From positions 1-39,669 of the forward strand of contig CAJMQQ010000021.1 of NCBI GenBank assembly GCA_905215625.1: DNA of 39,669 nucleotides, in the 5' to 3' direction. This DNA comes from an uncultured bacterium. Lineage in GTDB: Bacteria; Bacillota; Clostridia; Lachnospirales; Lachnospiraceae. Position numbers and translations under genes: made by a program. Every line of letters begins with the position of its first letter. The stretch's first letter is position 1. Of this stretch, positions 7,438-15,324 are shown piece after piece. The notes beneath the pieces are model-generated. The model searched no databases and was not told the origin of the DNA. It was given only the letters and a program-made list of their open reading frames with translations.

Positions 7438-8427
7438 ATGACCAGTAAGGAACATTCTTTAAGCTTAAAATCATTACTTGTAAAGTTTTTTCAATGCCGT
7501 GAGGTAGGAGTAATTATTCCTTTGGTAGTTCTCGTGGTTGCAATTAGTCTGCGAAACCCGGCTTTTTTATCAGTAAATAATTTGATAGATATTTTACGTA
7601 CCACCAGCTATTCTCTGGTAATGGCAGCGCCTCTGACCTGCTTGATGATTACTGGAGATAACGATTTGACAATTGGAGCATGTGCATCTTTAGGAGGGGT
7701 TTGCGCAGCATGGGGAATGATTTCTTTTGGATGGGGAATTGGACTTTCTGTACTTTTTGCCCTTGTGGTTGGCGCATTCTGCGGATTGGTCAAAGCTGTA
7801 ATTGTAGTTGATGGAAAACTTCCTGTATTTGTCGCAGGACTGGGCCTTCAGTATGTAATTAATGGATTTATTAACATTACTACTTCTGGCAATAACATTA
7901 CAGGTGTTCCGGATGCTTTTAAGGTAATTGGGCAGAATAAATTTTTAGGAATTCATTGGACCGTTTATATTGCACTGATTCTTGCAGTAGCAGTACATAT
8001 TATGCTGAAATATACCCGGTTCGGACGAGAAATTTACGCAGTTGGAGGAAATAGAGAGACAGCCAGGCTGGCAGGCATTAATGTAAGGAAAATCAGATTT
8101 ATTCTTCATATTGCAACATCTGTATTTGCAGCTCTGTGTGGTGTTTTGATGGCTTCCCGTTTTAGCAGCGCACAGGTTACTGCAGGTGCGGGAAAAGAAC
8201 TTACATTGATGTCAGCTGTAATTATCGGTGGTACTTCATTCGGCGGAGGTTCTGGCGGCGCACTTGGAACACTTCTGGGATGCTTAATGCTTGCTGTGAT
8301 TGATAATGGATTGGTATTAATGAGAGTATCTTCCTATTGGACTAATTTGGTATTTGGCGCAATTTTAATTATCTCACTCTTTATGGATCTGATTCGTGAG
8401 AAAAAGTCAGCAGGAGGTGCAAGATGA
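7438..8427 (+). CDS. Sugar-type ABC transporter permease (RbsC-like)
   Basis: 329 residues with about eight to ten membrane spans and the branched-chain/ribose permease features LMITGDNDLTIGACASLGG, GREIYAVGGNRETARLAGI and SAVIIGGTSFGGGSGGALGT. AGAGGAGGT precedes the ATG. It probably works as a homodimer in the membrane with the double ATPase encoded next, which overlaps it by 4 bases. Together with the lipoprotein upstream it makes a complete importer. Confidence 0.92.
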   Translation: MTSKEHSLSLKSLLVKFFQCREVGVIIPLVVLVVAISLRNPAFLSVNNLIDILRTTSYSLVMAAPLTCLMITGDNDLTIGACASLGGVCAAWGMISFGWGIGLSVLFALVVGAFCGLVKAVIVVDGKLPVFVAGLGLQYVINGFINITTSGNNITGVPDAFKVIGQNKFLGIHWTVYIALILAVAVHIMLKYTRFGREIYAVGGNRETARLAGINVRKIRFILHIATSVFAALCGVLMASRFSSAQVTAGAGKELTLMSAVIIGGTSFGGGSGGALGTLLGCLMLAVIDNGLVLMRVSSYWTNLVFGAILIISLFMDLIREKKSAGGAR

Positions 8428-9950
8428 TGAAGCGGGATATGGGCACCATATTGGAAATGCGAAATGTTACAAAGCGATTTCCTGGAGTAATTGCATTGGA
8501 TAATGTTAGTATTGATTTAAAATACGGGGAGATCCTGGGTGTTTGCGGAGAAAATGGTGCTGGCAAATCAACGCTGATGAAAGTCTTGTCAGGAAGTTAT
8601 TCGGCTGAAGAATATGAGGGAGATATTCTGATCGACGGTCAGAAAATGAAGTTTTCCTGCGTGGAGGATGCACAGAAAGCCGGTATTGAGATGGTGTATC
8701 AGGAAATCAATATGATGCTTGACCTGTCTATTGCAGAGAATTTGTATGTGGGGAATCTGCCTCGGAAAAGAGGATTTTTAGACTATCCTAAGTTGTATGC
8801 AGATACACAGCAGGTTTTAGATACGATTAAAATGGATTTAGATCCAAGAGGAATCGTCAGACCGTTAAACGGTGGTCAGATGCAGATGCTGTCCGTTATG
8901 CGTGCCAGAGTAAAAAATCCGAAGATTTTGGTACTGGATGAACCGACAACAGCACTTACCGACCAGGAAGTAGATATACTTTTTCAGATTCTTAATAAAT
9001 TGAAAGAAGAAGGGGTATCCTGCATATATATCAGTCATAAGCTTCCTGAAATATACCGGATATGCGATCGGGTGGCAGTCATTCGTGATGGACATACCAT
9101 CGCGAGTCATAATATTACGGAAGTAGAAGAGCAGACTTTAATAGAAGAAATGGTTGGGCGCAAAGTAGAAAATATGTATCCCAAAACAGCTGCCAAAATA
9201 GGAGAAGAAATTTTAAAAGTAGAACATTTAAGTGTTCCGCATCCTACGATTCCGGGAAAGCACATTGTAGAAGATATTTCTTTTAGCCTTCACAAAGGAG
9301 AAATTTTAGGAATAGGAGGCTTGGTGGGAGCTGGACGAAGTGAAATTCTTGGTGCGATTTTTGGGGAGATTGATAAAGGTGTAAAAAAAGAATTAACATT
9401 AAATGATAAAAAAATTACAATTCATCAGCCCAAGGATGCAATCAATAATGGATTCGGATATATTACGGAGGAACGTAAGTTAACTGGCATTATCTGGATG
9501 CTTAGCATTCGGGACAACATTAGCCTTGCAAGTCTGAAAAAATATTCTGGCCGCGTATTTATGAAGACAAAACAGGAACAGCGGGATATTGATAAAATAT
9601 TTGCAGATTTGCGCATTAAAGCGCCATCGGTACGGACAAAGCTAATCCAGTTATCCGGAGGAAATCAGCAGAAAGTGATTTTAGGAAAATGGCTTTTAAA
9701 TTCCCCGCAGATTTTGCTTGTAGATGAGCCGACAAAGGGAATTGACGTAGGAACAAAAGCAGATTTTTATCGTATAATGTGTCAATTGGCGGACTCAGGC
9801 GTGTCTATTATCATGGTTTCTTCAGATATGCCAGAACTGTTATCCATGAGTGATCGCATTTTGGTCATTGCCGGGGGCAAAATTACTGCCCAATTAGAGG
9901 GGGCAGAAATGACGAATACAAATGTAATGCGTGCTGCTATTGCAAATTAA
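8424..9950 (+). CDS. Sugar-type ABC transporter ATPase with two nucleotide-binding domains (RbsA/MglA-like)
   Basis: 508 residues and two ABC domains in one chain, as in RbsA, MglA and XylG. Domain 1 has Walker A GENGAGKST, signature LNGGQ (instead of LSGGQ) and Walker B ILVLDEPTTAL. Domain 2 has the degenerate Walker A GLVGAGRSE typical of the family, signature LSGGNQQK and Walker B LLVDEPTKGID. The start overlaps the permease stop (ATGA) with AGGAGG just upstream. It energises the importer. The second site is probably weak or inactive in hydrolysis, as in other members. Confidence 0.93.
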   Translation: MMKRDMGTILEMRNVTKRFPGVIALDNVSIDLKYGEILGVCGENGAGKSTLMKVLSGSYSAEEYEGDILIDGQKMKFSCVEDAQKAGIEMVYQEINMMLDLSIAENLYVGNLPRKRGFLDYPKLYADTQQVLDTIKMDLDPRGIVRPLNGGQMQMLSVMRARVKNPKILVLDEPTTALTDQEVDILFQILNKLKEEGVSCIYISHKLPEIYRICDRVAVIRDGHTIASHNITEVEEQTLIEEMVGRKVENMYPKTAAKIGEEILKVEHLSVPHPTIPGKHIVEDISFSLHKGEILGIGGLVGAGRSEILGAIFGEIDKGVKKELTLNDKKITIHQPKDAINNGFGYITEERKLTGIIWMLSIRDNISLASLKKYSGRVFMKTKQEQRDIDKIFADLRIKAPSVRTKLIQLSGGNQQKVILGKWLLNSPQILLVDEPTKGIDVGTKADFYRIMCQLADSGVSIIMVSSDMPELLSMSDRILVIAGGKITAQLEGAEMTNTNVMRAAIAN

Positions 9951-9965
9951 GCGGAGGAGACTTAG

Positions 9966-10805
9966 ATGTTAAAGGGTGCCTTATATCAGTGCGAAAAAAT
10001 AACAGCAAAAATTATTCGTATTACAACAATCACAGGCGAATGTATGTATTTGTGTCAGGGAAATGATGCGGCAGTACTGATTGATACAGGTGTTGGTTTT
10101 GCAGGCTTACGGGAATTAACGGAACATTTAACAAAGCTGCCGTTGTCTGTACTGTTGACTCATGCGCATCCAGACCATATGCTTGGAGTATCTCTGTTCG
10201 ATAAGAAAACACCCGTTTACCTTTGCGAAAAAGACAAACAATTATTAGCGGAATTTCCTATGGAAGAACAGAGGATGGAATATATCAAGGGCATTCTGGG
10301 CAAAGAAACGTGTGAAGAATTGAAAGGTCAGTTAGCGCCTGCAGTACCATTCAGTATGATTCCGATTTGCGACGAACAAATATGGGATTTGGGAGGAGAG
10401 ACAGTAGAGGCGATATCTCTGGAAGGACATACAGAAGGCAGTATGGCTTTTTTACTGCATCAGTCCAAAGTGTTAATTACTGGTGATGGATGCGCTCTTT
10501 GTACATTACTGTTTTGCAATGAGAGGATTCGTGTAAACCAGTATAGACAATCACTGTGCAAACTGGCAAAAAGAACAGATGGAAAGTATGAACATCTATT
10601 TATTTCACATAGAGGTGGAGAGGGGCCGGTGGATACAGTACACCAGGCAATCCATCTTTGTGATGAGATATTATCAGAATCAAATTCACCAATGCCTTAC
10701 TGGAACGGAAAAGAAGATGTATTTTTCGCATATCCAGTAGACCGGAACAGAGACCGCCTTGATAAAAAACCAATTAATCTGGTTTACCACAGGGTTCAGG
10801 TGTAA
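9966..10805 (+). CDS. MBL-fold metallo-hydrolase
   Basis: 279 residues with a complete metallo-beta-lactamase-fold metal set: H66, H68, D70 and H71 in HAHPDH, H155 in GHTEGS, D174 in GDG, and H215 in SHRGGEG. It should therefore bind two metals, usually Zn. Family members hydrolyse thioesters, lactones, phosphodiesters or other esters, so the reaction cannot be fixed. There is no signal peptide, so it is cytoplasmic. GGAGGAGA precedes the ATG, 16 bases after the ATPase stop, so it belongs to the importer operon and is followed 19 bases later by an esterase. The pairing suggests that both act on the imported compound. Confidence 0.87.
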   Translation: MLKGALYQCEKITAKIIRITTITGECMYLCQGNDAAVLIDTGVGFAGLRELTEHLTKLPLSVLLTHAHPDHMLGVSLFDKKTPVYLCEKDKQLLAEFPMEEQRMEYIKGILGKETCEELKGQLAPAVPFSMIPICDEQIWDLGGETVEAISLEGHTEGSMAFLLHQSKVLITGDGCALCTLLFCNERIRVNQYRQSLCKLAKRTDGKYEHLFISHRGGEGPVDTVHQAIHLCDEILSESNSPMPYWNGKEDVFFAYPVDRNRDRLDKKPINLVYHRVQV

Positions 10806-10823
10806 CGAGGGGGATAGATAGAC

Positions 10824-12194
10824 ATGTTTCTGGAAAATCGTAAAACCATGACTTCTTGCGGCATGGCAGAAGGGGTGGCGGCAGGAAACCCTGGATATAC
10901 CGTATTTCGAGGGATTCCATTTGGAAAAGCGCCAGAAGGTGAATTTAGATGGTATAAACCGCTGAAACCGGAAGCCTGGGAAAATACTCTTCAATGCGGA
11001 CAGTTTCCAGCAGCAGCAATACAGTATCCGGGAAGAAATAAAGGGACAGGATTATATCATAAAGAGTTTAAACCCGCTGAAGTGGAAGAGAGCGAAGACT
11101 GTCTCTATCTGAATATATGGACCCCCAATTTGTGTCCGGAAAAGAAATTGCCAGTTATGGTATGGATTCATGGCGGAGCTTTTTCAAATGGTTATAGTTA
11201 TGAGATGGAATTTGATGGAGAGGCTTACTGCAAACGAGATGTTATTCTTGTAACAATTCCGTACCGTTTGGCGGCTTTGGGATTCTTGGCCCATCCGGAA
11301 CTTTCTGCCAGAGAGAATGGACTATCCGGTAATTATGGTGTGCTGGATGTAATTGCTGCATTAAAATGGATAGCCGGGAACATTGCATTTTTTGGAGGAG
11401 ATCCGGAGAATGTGACAGTTTTTGGTCAGTCAGCAGGTGGGATGATGATAAATGTGCTGTGTGCATCTCCCCTTGCAAAGGGATTGTTTCAGAAGGCAAT
11501 TATTCAGTCAGCTCCAATTACGGGTGACATGTCAAACCTGCCTGCATTGACAGAGGCAGAAGAAATGGGACAGAAAATGCTGGATTATCTTGGCACTTCA
11601 GTAGAAAAATTAATGAATTTGCCGGGAAAGAGAGTAAATGAAATGCTGATTCGTGCTGCAGAACATTTGTACGGCAGTACCATGAAAGTGTTTAAGCCTA
11701 TTGTCGATGGATATGTTTTAGAAAAATCTCCCTGGGATGTACTTTGTGAAGGAAACTATCCGGATATTAATTATATTGTTGGAGCAGTTGAGGGAGATGG
11801 AAAGATATTTGCTGCCGGCGAGAATGAAATGGAATATTCCAGAAGGTTTTCGGCAGAATGGATGAATATGCAGAAAAAGAGTGGAACGAAGAATTCATAT
11901 CTGTATTATTTTAATCGGCATATGCCTGGAGATAGTAATGGAGCATTTCATTCATCGGAATTATGGTATGTGTTTGGTACGCTTCACAGATGCTGGAGAA
12001 CCCAGGAAAAAGGATTTCACGGAGGGGATTATATCCTTTCTGAACGAATGCTGGATTACTGGACGAATTTTGGAAAATCAGGAGATCCCAATTTAGGAGG
12101 AAAAGAGGTTCCTGCGTGGACAGAGTATACATTATCCGAACCTGTTTGTATGGAGTTTAATGATAACTTGCTTGGAATGAAGAAGATGTCATAG
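10824..12194 (+). CDS. Type B carboxylesterase/lipase family protein
   Basis: 456 residues, no signal peptide. It is an alpha/beta hydrolase of the carboxylesterase B (pNB esterase/cholinesterase) family, with EDCLYLNIWTP, the oxyanion-hole stretch VWIHGGAF, the nucleophile elbow FGQSAGG (S203), the acidic member E323 in GAVEGDG and the catalytic H376 in FHSSELWYVFG. The triad is complete. At 456 residues it is shorter than the roughly 490-550 typical of the family. It should hydrolyse a carboxylic ester in the cytoplasm, and because it follows an importer, an acylated sugar or plant ester is a reasonable guess. It is the last gene of the operon; the ROK gene follows with its own promoter. 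Confidence 0.91.
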   Translation: MFLENRKTMTSCGMAEGVAAGNPGYTVFRGIPFGKAPEGEFRWYKPLKPEAWENTLQCGQFPAAAIQYPGRNKGTGLYHKEFKPAEVEESEDCLYLNIWTPNLCPEKKLPVMVWIHGGAFSNGYSYEMEFDGEAYCKRDVILVTIPYRLAALGFLAHPELSARENGLSGNYGVLDVIAALKWIAGNIAFFGGDPENVTVFGQSAGGMMINVLCASPLAKGLFQKAIIQSAPITGDMSNLPALTEAEEMGQKMLDYLGTSVEKLMNLPGKRVNEMLIRAAEHLYGSTMKVFKPIVDGYVLEKSPWDVLCEGNYPDINYIVGAVEGDGKIFAAGENEMEYSRRFSAEWMNMQKKSGTKNSYLYYFNRHMPGDSNGAFHSSELWYVFGTLHRCWRTQEKGFHGGDYILSERMLDYWTNFGKSGDPNLGGKEVPAWTEYTLSEPVCMEFNDNLLGMKKMS

Positions 12195-12208
12195 ATTATT
12201 AGAAAAAG

Positions 12209-12237
12209 TTTTATCATCAGGAAAAATCATGTATAAT
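12209..12237 (+). promoter_or_regulatory. Promoter of the ROK regulator gene
   Basis: TATAAT (12232-12237) with a weak -35 (TTTTAT, 12209-12214) at 17 bases. It would let the regulator be made independently of the catabolic operon. Confidence 0.5.
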
Positions 12238-12278
12238 CAAAATAAAACAGGCAATGGAGAGGATGGGTATCGGGCGTT

Positions 12279-13505
12279 ATGAATATAAAACCGGGTTCAA
12301 ATTTAACAAAGGTCAGAAAAAATAATTATACTGCAATTCTTGGAACGATTTATCAGCAGGGGCCTGTTACAAGGAATCAGATAGCCGGTCAGCTGGAAGT
12401 AACGCTTCCAACAGTAACGACTACGATTAAACCTTTGCTGGAAAGAGGTATTTTGAAAGAAGTGCCAGTTCAGGAGACAGAAAGTTTGCTGGGAAGAAAG
12501 GCAGTAGCAGTAGATTTTGAGGAGAATTCGGGTTATGTTATTGGTATTGAATGGAACTTGTCCGGTATTGTTGTCTGTGTAACCAATTTGAGAGGCAGGC
12601 TGATTGGAAAACTGAATCGGGAACTGGATTATACAGAAAAAAGCTATCAGAATATGTTGGAAGAAACCAGGGGCTGTGTGACAAAACTGTTTGAAATGGT
12701 AAAACCTGATCGAGAAAAGATTATGGGAATCGGATGGGCGACACCAGGAATGGTAAATGCAGAGACAGGGGTACTTGTGCACAGCACGATGAGGAAGAGT
12801 ATGTGGCGCAATGAACAGGTAAAAAAGGATTTAGAACAGATGTTTCAATTGCCTGTCTGCGTGGAAAATCATGTTCGTGTGCGGGCTATTGGACAGGACA
12901 TGTTCCAGAGAAAAAAACGTCCGGATATATATCTGTACTATTTTATGCAGGCTGGTATTTCATGTTGTATTATGGCAGATGGAGAGCCATTCGGCAGAGG
13001 ATACTATGGAGCGGGTGATATTGGACATACGGTTATGGATATTAATGGTCCTGTGTGTATTTGCGGGAAACGAGGGTGTCTTCAGGCTTTGGCCGGGGAG
13101 CATGCCCTTTGTGATAAGGCAAAAGATTTAATAAGAAGCGGAAGAGCACCAATTCTCAAAGAAATTTGTGTAAATCCTGAGAAGCCTGAAACAAATGAGA
13201 TGGCAATGGCTGTGGATCAGGGCGATGAGGAATTGAAAGAAGCCTTGCTTCCGGCAGTTCGCTATATGGGAATATCAATAGGAAATACAGTGAATCTTCT
13301 AAACTGTCGTATGATAGTAATAGATTGTGCGCTGTTCGATAGTGAGATTTTGAAAAATTATTTGACGGAAGTGATTTTAGAAAATAATGTATTTCGTGAT
13401 GAAATAAATTTGGAAATAGAATTCATCCGGGCGAACAGATATACCGGAGCTCAGGGGGCATGTGCACTGGCAATACAGGAGTGTGTAATAAATGGACACC
13501 CTTAG
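12279..13505 (+). CDS. ROK family transcriptional regulator (NagC/XylR type)
   Basis: 408 residues. Residues about 8-70 form a winged helix (NYTAILGTIYQQGPVTRNQIAGQLEV, given here only as the span from N16). The rest is the sugar-kinase-like ROK body with the structural zinc set H250, C260, C262 and C267 (CICGKRGC). The kinase features are gone: the DxGGT phosphate loop reads IEWNLSG, and the ENDAN catalytic segment reads ENHVR. It should therefore bind an effector without phosphorylating it. The start ATG has GGAGAGG 16 bases upstream, a long spacing, and no better in-frame start is seen. It probably represses the importer/hydrolase operon next to it. Confidence 0.9.
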   Translation: MNIKPGSNLTKVRKNNYTAILGTIYQQGPVTRNQIAGQLEVTLPTVTTTIKPLLERGILKEVPVQETESLLGRKAVAVDFEENSGYVIGIEWNLSGIVVCVTNLRGRLIGKLNRELDYTEKSYQNMLEETRGCVTKLFEMVKPDREKIMGIGWATPGMVNAETGVLVHSTMRKSMWRNEQVKKDLEQMFQLPVCVENHVRVRAIGQDMFQRKKRPDIYLYYFMQAGISCCIMADGEPFGRGYYGAGDIGHTVMDINGPVCICGKRGCLQALAGEHALCDKAKDLIRSGRAPILKEICVNPEKPETNEMAMAVDQGDEELKEALLPAVRYMGISIGNTVNLLNCRMIVIDCALFDSEILKNYLTEVILENNVFRDEINLEIEFIRANRYTGAQGACALAIQECVINGHP

Positions 13506-13524
13506 CCGGTTATAGTACAGTTAA

Positions 13525-13570
13525 AGGGGTATCACTCCATCATCTGATTTGATGATGGAGCGATACCCCT
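13525..13570. terminator. Bidirectional terminator between the ROK gene and purC
   Basis: A long stem: AGGGGTATC (13525-13533) with GATACCCCT (13562-13570), one A/C mismatch, then CTCCATCATC (13535-13544) with GATGATGGAG (13551-13560), and the loop TGATTT. A/T stretches flank both sides, so it serves both convergent genes. Confidence 0.85.
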
Positions 13571-13576
13571 TTGTAA

Positions 13577-14260
13577 TTACTTTTCTAAGATGATAGAGGT
13601 CAGTTCCATTGGATCTACGATCTTGCCGTCTTTGTAAACGCGCATATTTCCGCTGGCAATTTCATCAATCAGGATAACTTCGCCGTTGTTGTAGCCGAAC
13701 TCAAACTTGATGTCATAGAGCTTTAAGCCCTTCTTCGCCAGGTCGTCTGCAACGATCTTGGTAATCTTTAAAGTCTGCTCCTTCATGGACTCGAACATTT
13801 CCTTAGTCATAACATTTAAAGCAACCAGGCCTTCGCAGGTAACCAGCGGATCGCAGCGGTCATCATCTTTGAAGGTTGCCTCTACATAGCCGCCTGGAAG
13901 CTCGGTACCATCTTCAATGTATGCGCCGTAGCGGCGGATGAAGCTTCCGGTTGCAACTAAACGGCAGATAACCTCAAGGCCTTTGCCGAATACAGTAGCA
14001 GGAAGAACTTCCATAGTTGCGTCATCTAAGTTTGCGCTTACATAATGGGTCTTGATTCCAGCCTCTTTTAACAGTTCAAAGAAATGGATGGAGGTCTCTA
14101 AATTGGCCCTTCCGATTCCTTCAATGGTTAAACCTACAGAATTTTCGCCTGGATCGAATACGCCGTCTTTTCCAGTGCAGTCGTCCTTAAACTTTAATAA
14201 TACATTGCCGTTGTCTAACTGAAATACATCTTTGGTTTTGCCTTCGTATAATTTCTTCAT
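13577..14260 (-). CDS. purC: Phosphoribosylaminoimidazole-succinocarboxamide synthase
   Basis: 227 residues starting MKKLYEGKTKDVFQ. I chose ATG 14260, which has GGAGGT just upstream, over an in-frame ATG 54 bases further out. The enzyme joins aspartate to CAIR with ATP to make SAICAR in purine synthesis. Visible family features are LYEGKTKDVF, DDCTGKDGVFDPGEN, EVICRLVATGSFIRRYG, FKDDDRCDPLV and LIDEIASGNMRVY. It stands alone on the minus strand, away from other purine genes, with its own likely promoter. Confidence 0.96.
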   Translation of the reverse strand: MKKLYEGKTKDVFQLDNGNVLLKFKDDCTGKDGVFDPGENSVGLTIEGIGRANLETSIHFFELLKEAGIKTHYVSANLDDATMEVLPATVFGKGLEVICRLVATGSFIRRYGAYIEDGTELPGGYVEATFKDDDRCDPLVTCEGLVALNVMTKEMFESMKEQTLKITKIVADDLAKKGLKLYDIKFEFGYNNGEVILIDEIASGNMRVYKDGKIVDPMELTSIILEK

Positions 14261-14302
14261 ATTGACCTCCGCATAAAAGTTTCTAAACTTAAGTACAGGT
14301 GT

Positions 14303-14331
14303 AGTGTAGCACAAAATGAAACAGAATACTA
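14303..14331 (-). promoter_or_regulatory. Likely purC promoter (extended -10)
   Basis: On the minus strand TGCTACACT (14311-14303) gives an extended -10 (TGn then TACACT). The -35 position (TAGTAT, 14331-14326) is weak. Confidence 0.4.
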
Positions 14332-14550
14332 TATTTTTATTTTGATAAAATTATTTGGAACAAAATGCTGTTTTTTCGTTGTTTTACACAAAAACGAGAG
14401 GACTTCTATCTGTTTATAATGAATGTTGCAAGATATACATTAGCAAAACTTATTAATAAAACGGTATTTTTCTGCAGCTTCACAATTTTAAAGAATTTTT
14501 AAAGACCAGATTAAGGAATATTACGATATTCTAAAACCTTTGGAATTCTA

Positions 14551-14579
14551 TTGAAAATGAAAAAAAGCTGCGCTATAAT
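14551..14579 (+). promoter_or_regulatory. Promoter of the 14645 lipoprotein gene
   Basis: TTGAAA (14551-14556), a 17-base spacer and TATAAT (14574-14579): a near-consensus vegetative promoter about 65 bases before the start codon. Confidence 0.8.
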
Positions 14580-14644
14580 CCAGACTCGTAACAAGACAAC
14601 TTGGTTTACTGGAAAATTTACTTGAAAGAAAAGAGGAGATTATT

Positions 14645-15244
14645 ATGAGAAAATTAGCATTAGCAGTTACCATTGGAGCAGCCTGTCTTGGCATCGCAGC
14701 GTGCAGCCAGAGTGCAGAATCTACAACAGAGACTACGACCGCACAGGTAACCGAAGCAGTGACAGAAAGCGAGAATACAGAAACCGAAGCTGAAACCGAG
14801 ACCGAGACTGCTGAAAAGGAAAGCGAAACGGAAGCTGAGGAAACTGAGTCTGAAAATGCAGAAGCAGAAGCTTCCAAATCTACCGGAGCAGAGCAGGCTG
14901 GTCTGGATAACTTCTCCGTAGATATGGAAACCGTAGCTGCAATGGGAAAAGACATTAAGGCGGCAGTAGAAGCAAAAGACTTAGATGCTCTTGCAGAGCT
15001 GACTTCTTATCCGGTATATGTAGGATTAGAAGGCGTAAAGGGTGTTGAGACAAAAGAAGACTTCCTTGCATTAGGAGCAGACGCTATTTTCACAGACGAA
15101 CTGGTTCAGTCCGTAACCGGTGCAGACGAGACTGCGTTAGAAGCAAGCAAAGCAGGATTTACCTTATCTTCCGGTGATTCTTCTGCCAACGTTATTTTCG
15201 GCATAGTAGACGGAGAATTAAAGGTTACTGGAATTAACTACTAA
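14645..15244 (+). CDS. Small lipoprotein with a Thr/Glu-rich linker
   Basis: 199 residues. MRKLALAVTIGAACLGIAAC is a lipoprotein signal whose cysteine would be lipidated. Residues about 22-85 are low-complexity Thr, Glu, Ser and Ala, with many TE and SE pairs, and are strongly acidic; this looks like a flexible tether out from the membrane. The C-terminal 105 residues form a compact domain with KDIKAAVEAKDLDALAELTSY, VYVGLEG and VIFGIVDGELKVTGIN. The helix-then-strands pattern resembles small NTF2-like or DUF4878-like extracytoplasmic domains, but I do not recognise it firmly. It has a strong promoter of its own, is monocistronic, and ends at a terminator shared with icd. Function unknown. 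Confidence 0.85.
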   Translation: MRKLALAVTIGAACLGIAACSQSAESTTETTTAQVTEAVTESENTETEAETETETAEKESETEAEETESENAEAEASKSTGAEQAGLDNFSVDMETVAAMGKDIKAAVEAKDLDALAELTSYPVYVGLEGVKGVETKEDFLALGADAIFTDELVQSVTGADETALEASKAGFTLSSGDSSANVIFGIVDGELKVTGINY

Positions 15245-15273
15245 TTATTAAAGAACAGATGATCGGATGACAA

Positions 15274-15306
15274 AAAGGTGCGCAGGCAATATGCTTACGC
15301 ACCTTT
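15274..15306. terminator. Bidirectional terminator between the lipoprotein gene and icd
   Basis: AAAGGTGCG (15274-15282) pairs with CGCACCTTT (15298-15306), and the loop can form a further short stem (GCA/TGC). A and T runs on the two sides suit both convergent genes. Confidence 0.85.
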
Positions 15307-15324
15307 CGTGACTTAGAGGTTATT

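Larger units (their letters stand above)
14261..14644. other. 384-bp AT-rich gap with divergent promoters
   Basis: No gene was recognised. It holds the purC promoter on the minus strand and the lipoprotein promoter on the plus strand. A further plus-strand TATAAT at 14415-14420 has no convincing -35. About 200 bases between roughly 14345 and 14545 stay unexplained. I saw no riboswitch-like conserved core, PurR-box pair or tRNA. Confidence 0.6.

Noticed and set aside
6213..13570. Integrative element or insertion sequence around the ABC cassette
   Set aside because: No transposase, integrase, attachment-site repeats or terminal inverted repeats are visible at the borders; only composition and gene content hint at transfer.
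14261..14314. Longer purC start at 14314
   Set aside because: The added 18 residues do not resemble PurC and cross the promoter and ribosome site. ATG 14260 has GGAGGT upstream and gives the family N-terminus.
14548..14955. Minus-strand open frame rich in Ser/Val opposite the lipoprotein gene
   Set aside because: It mirrors the low-complexity Thr/Glu codons of the plus-strand gene and has no ribosome site or recognisable domain.
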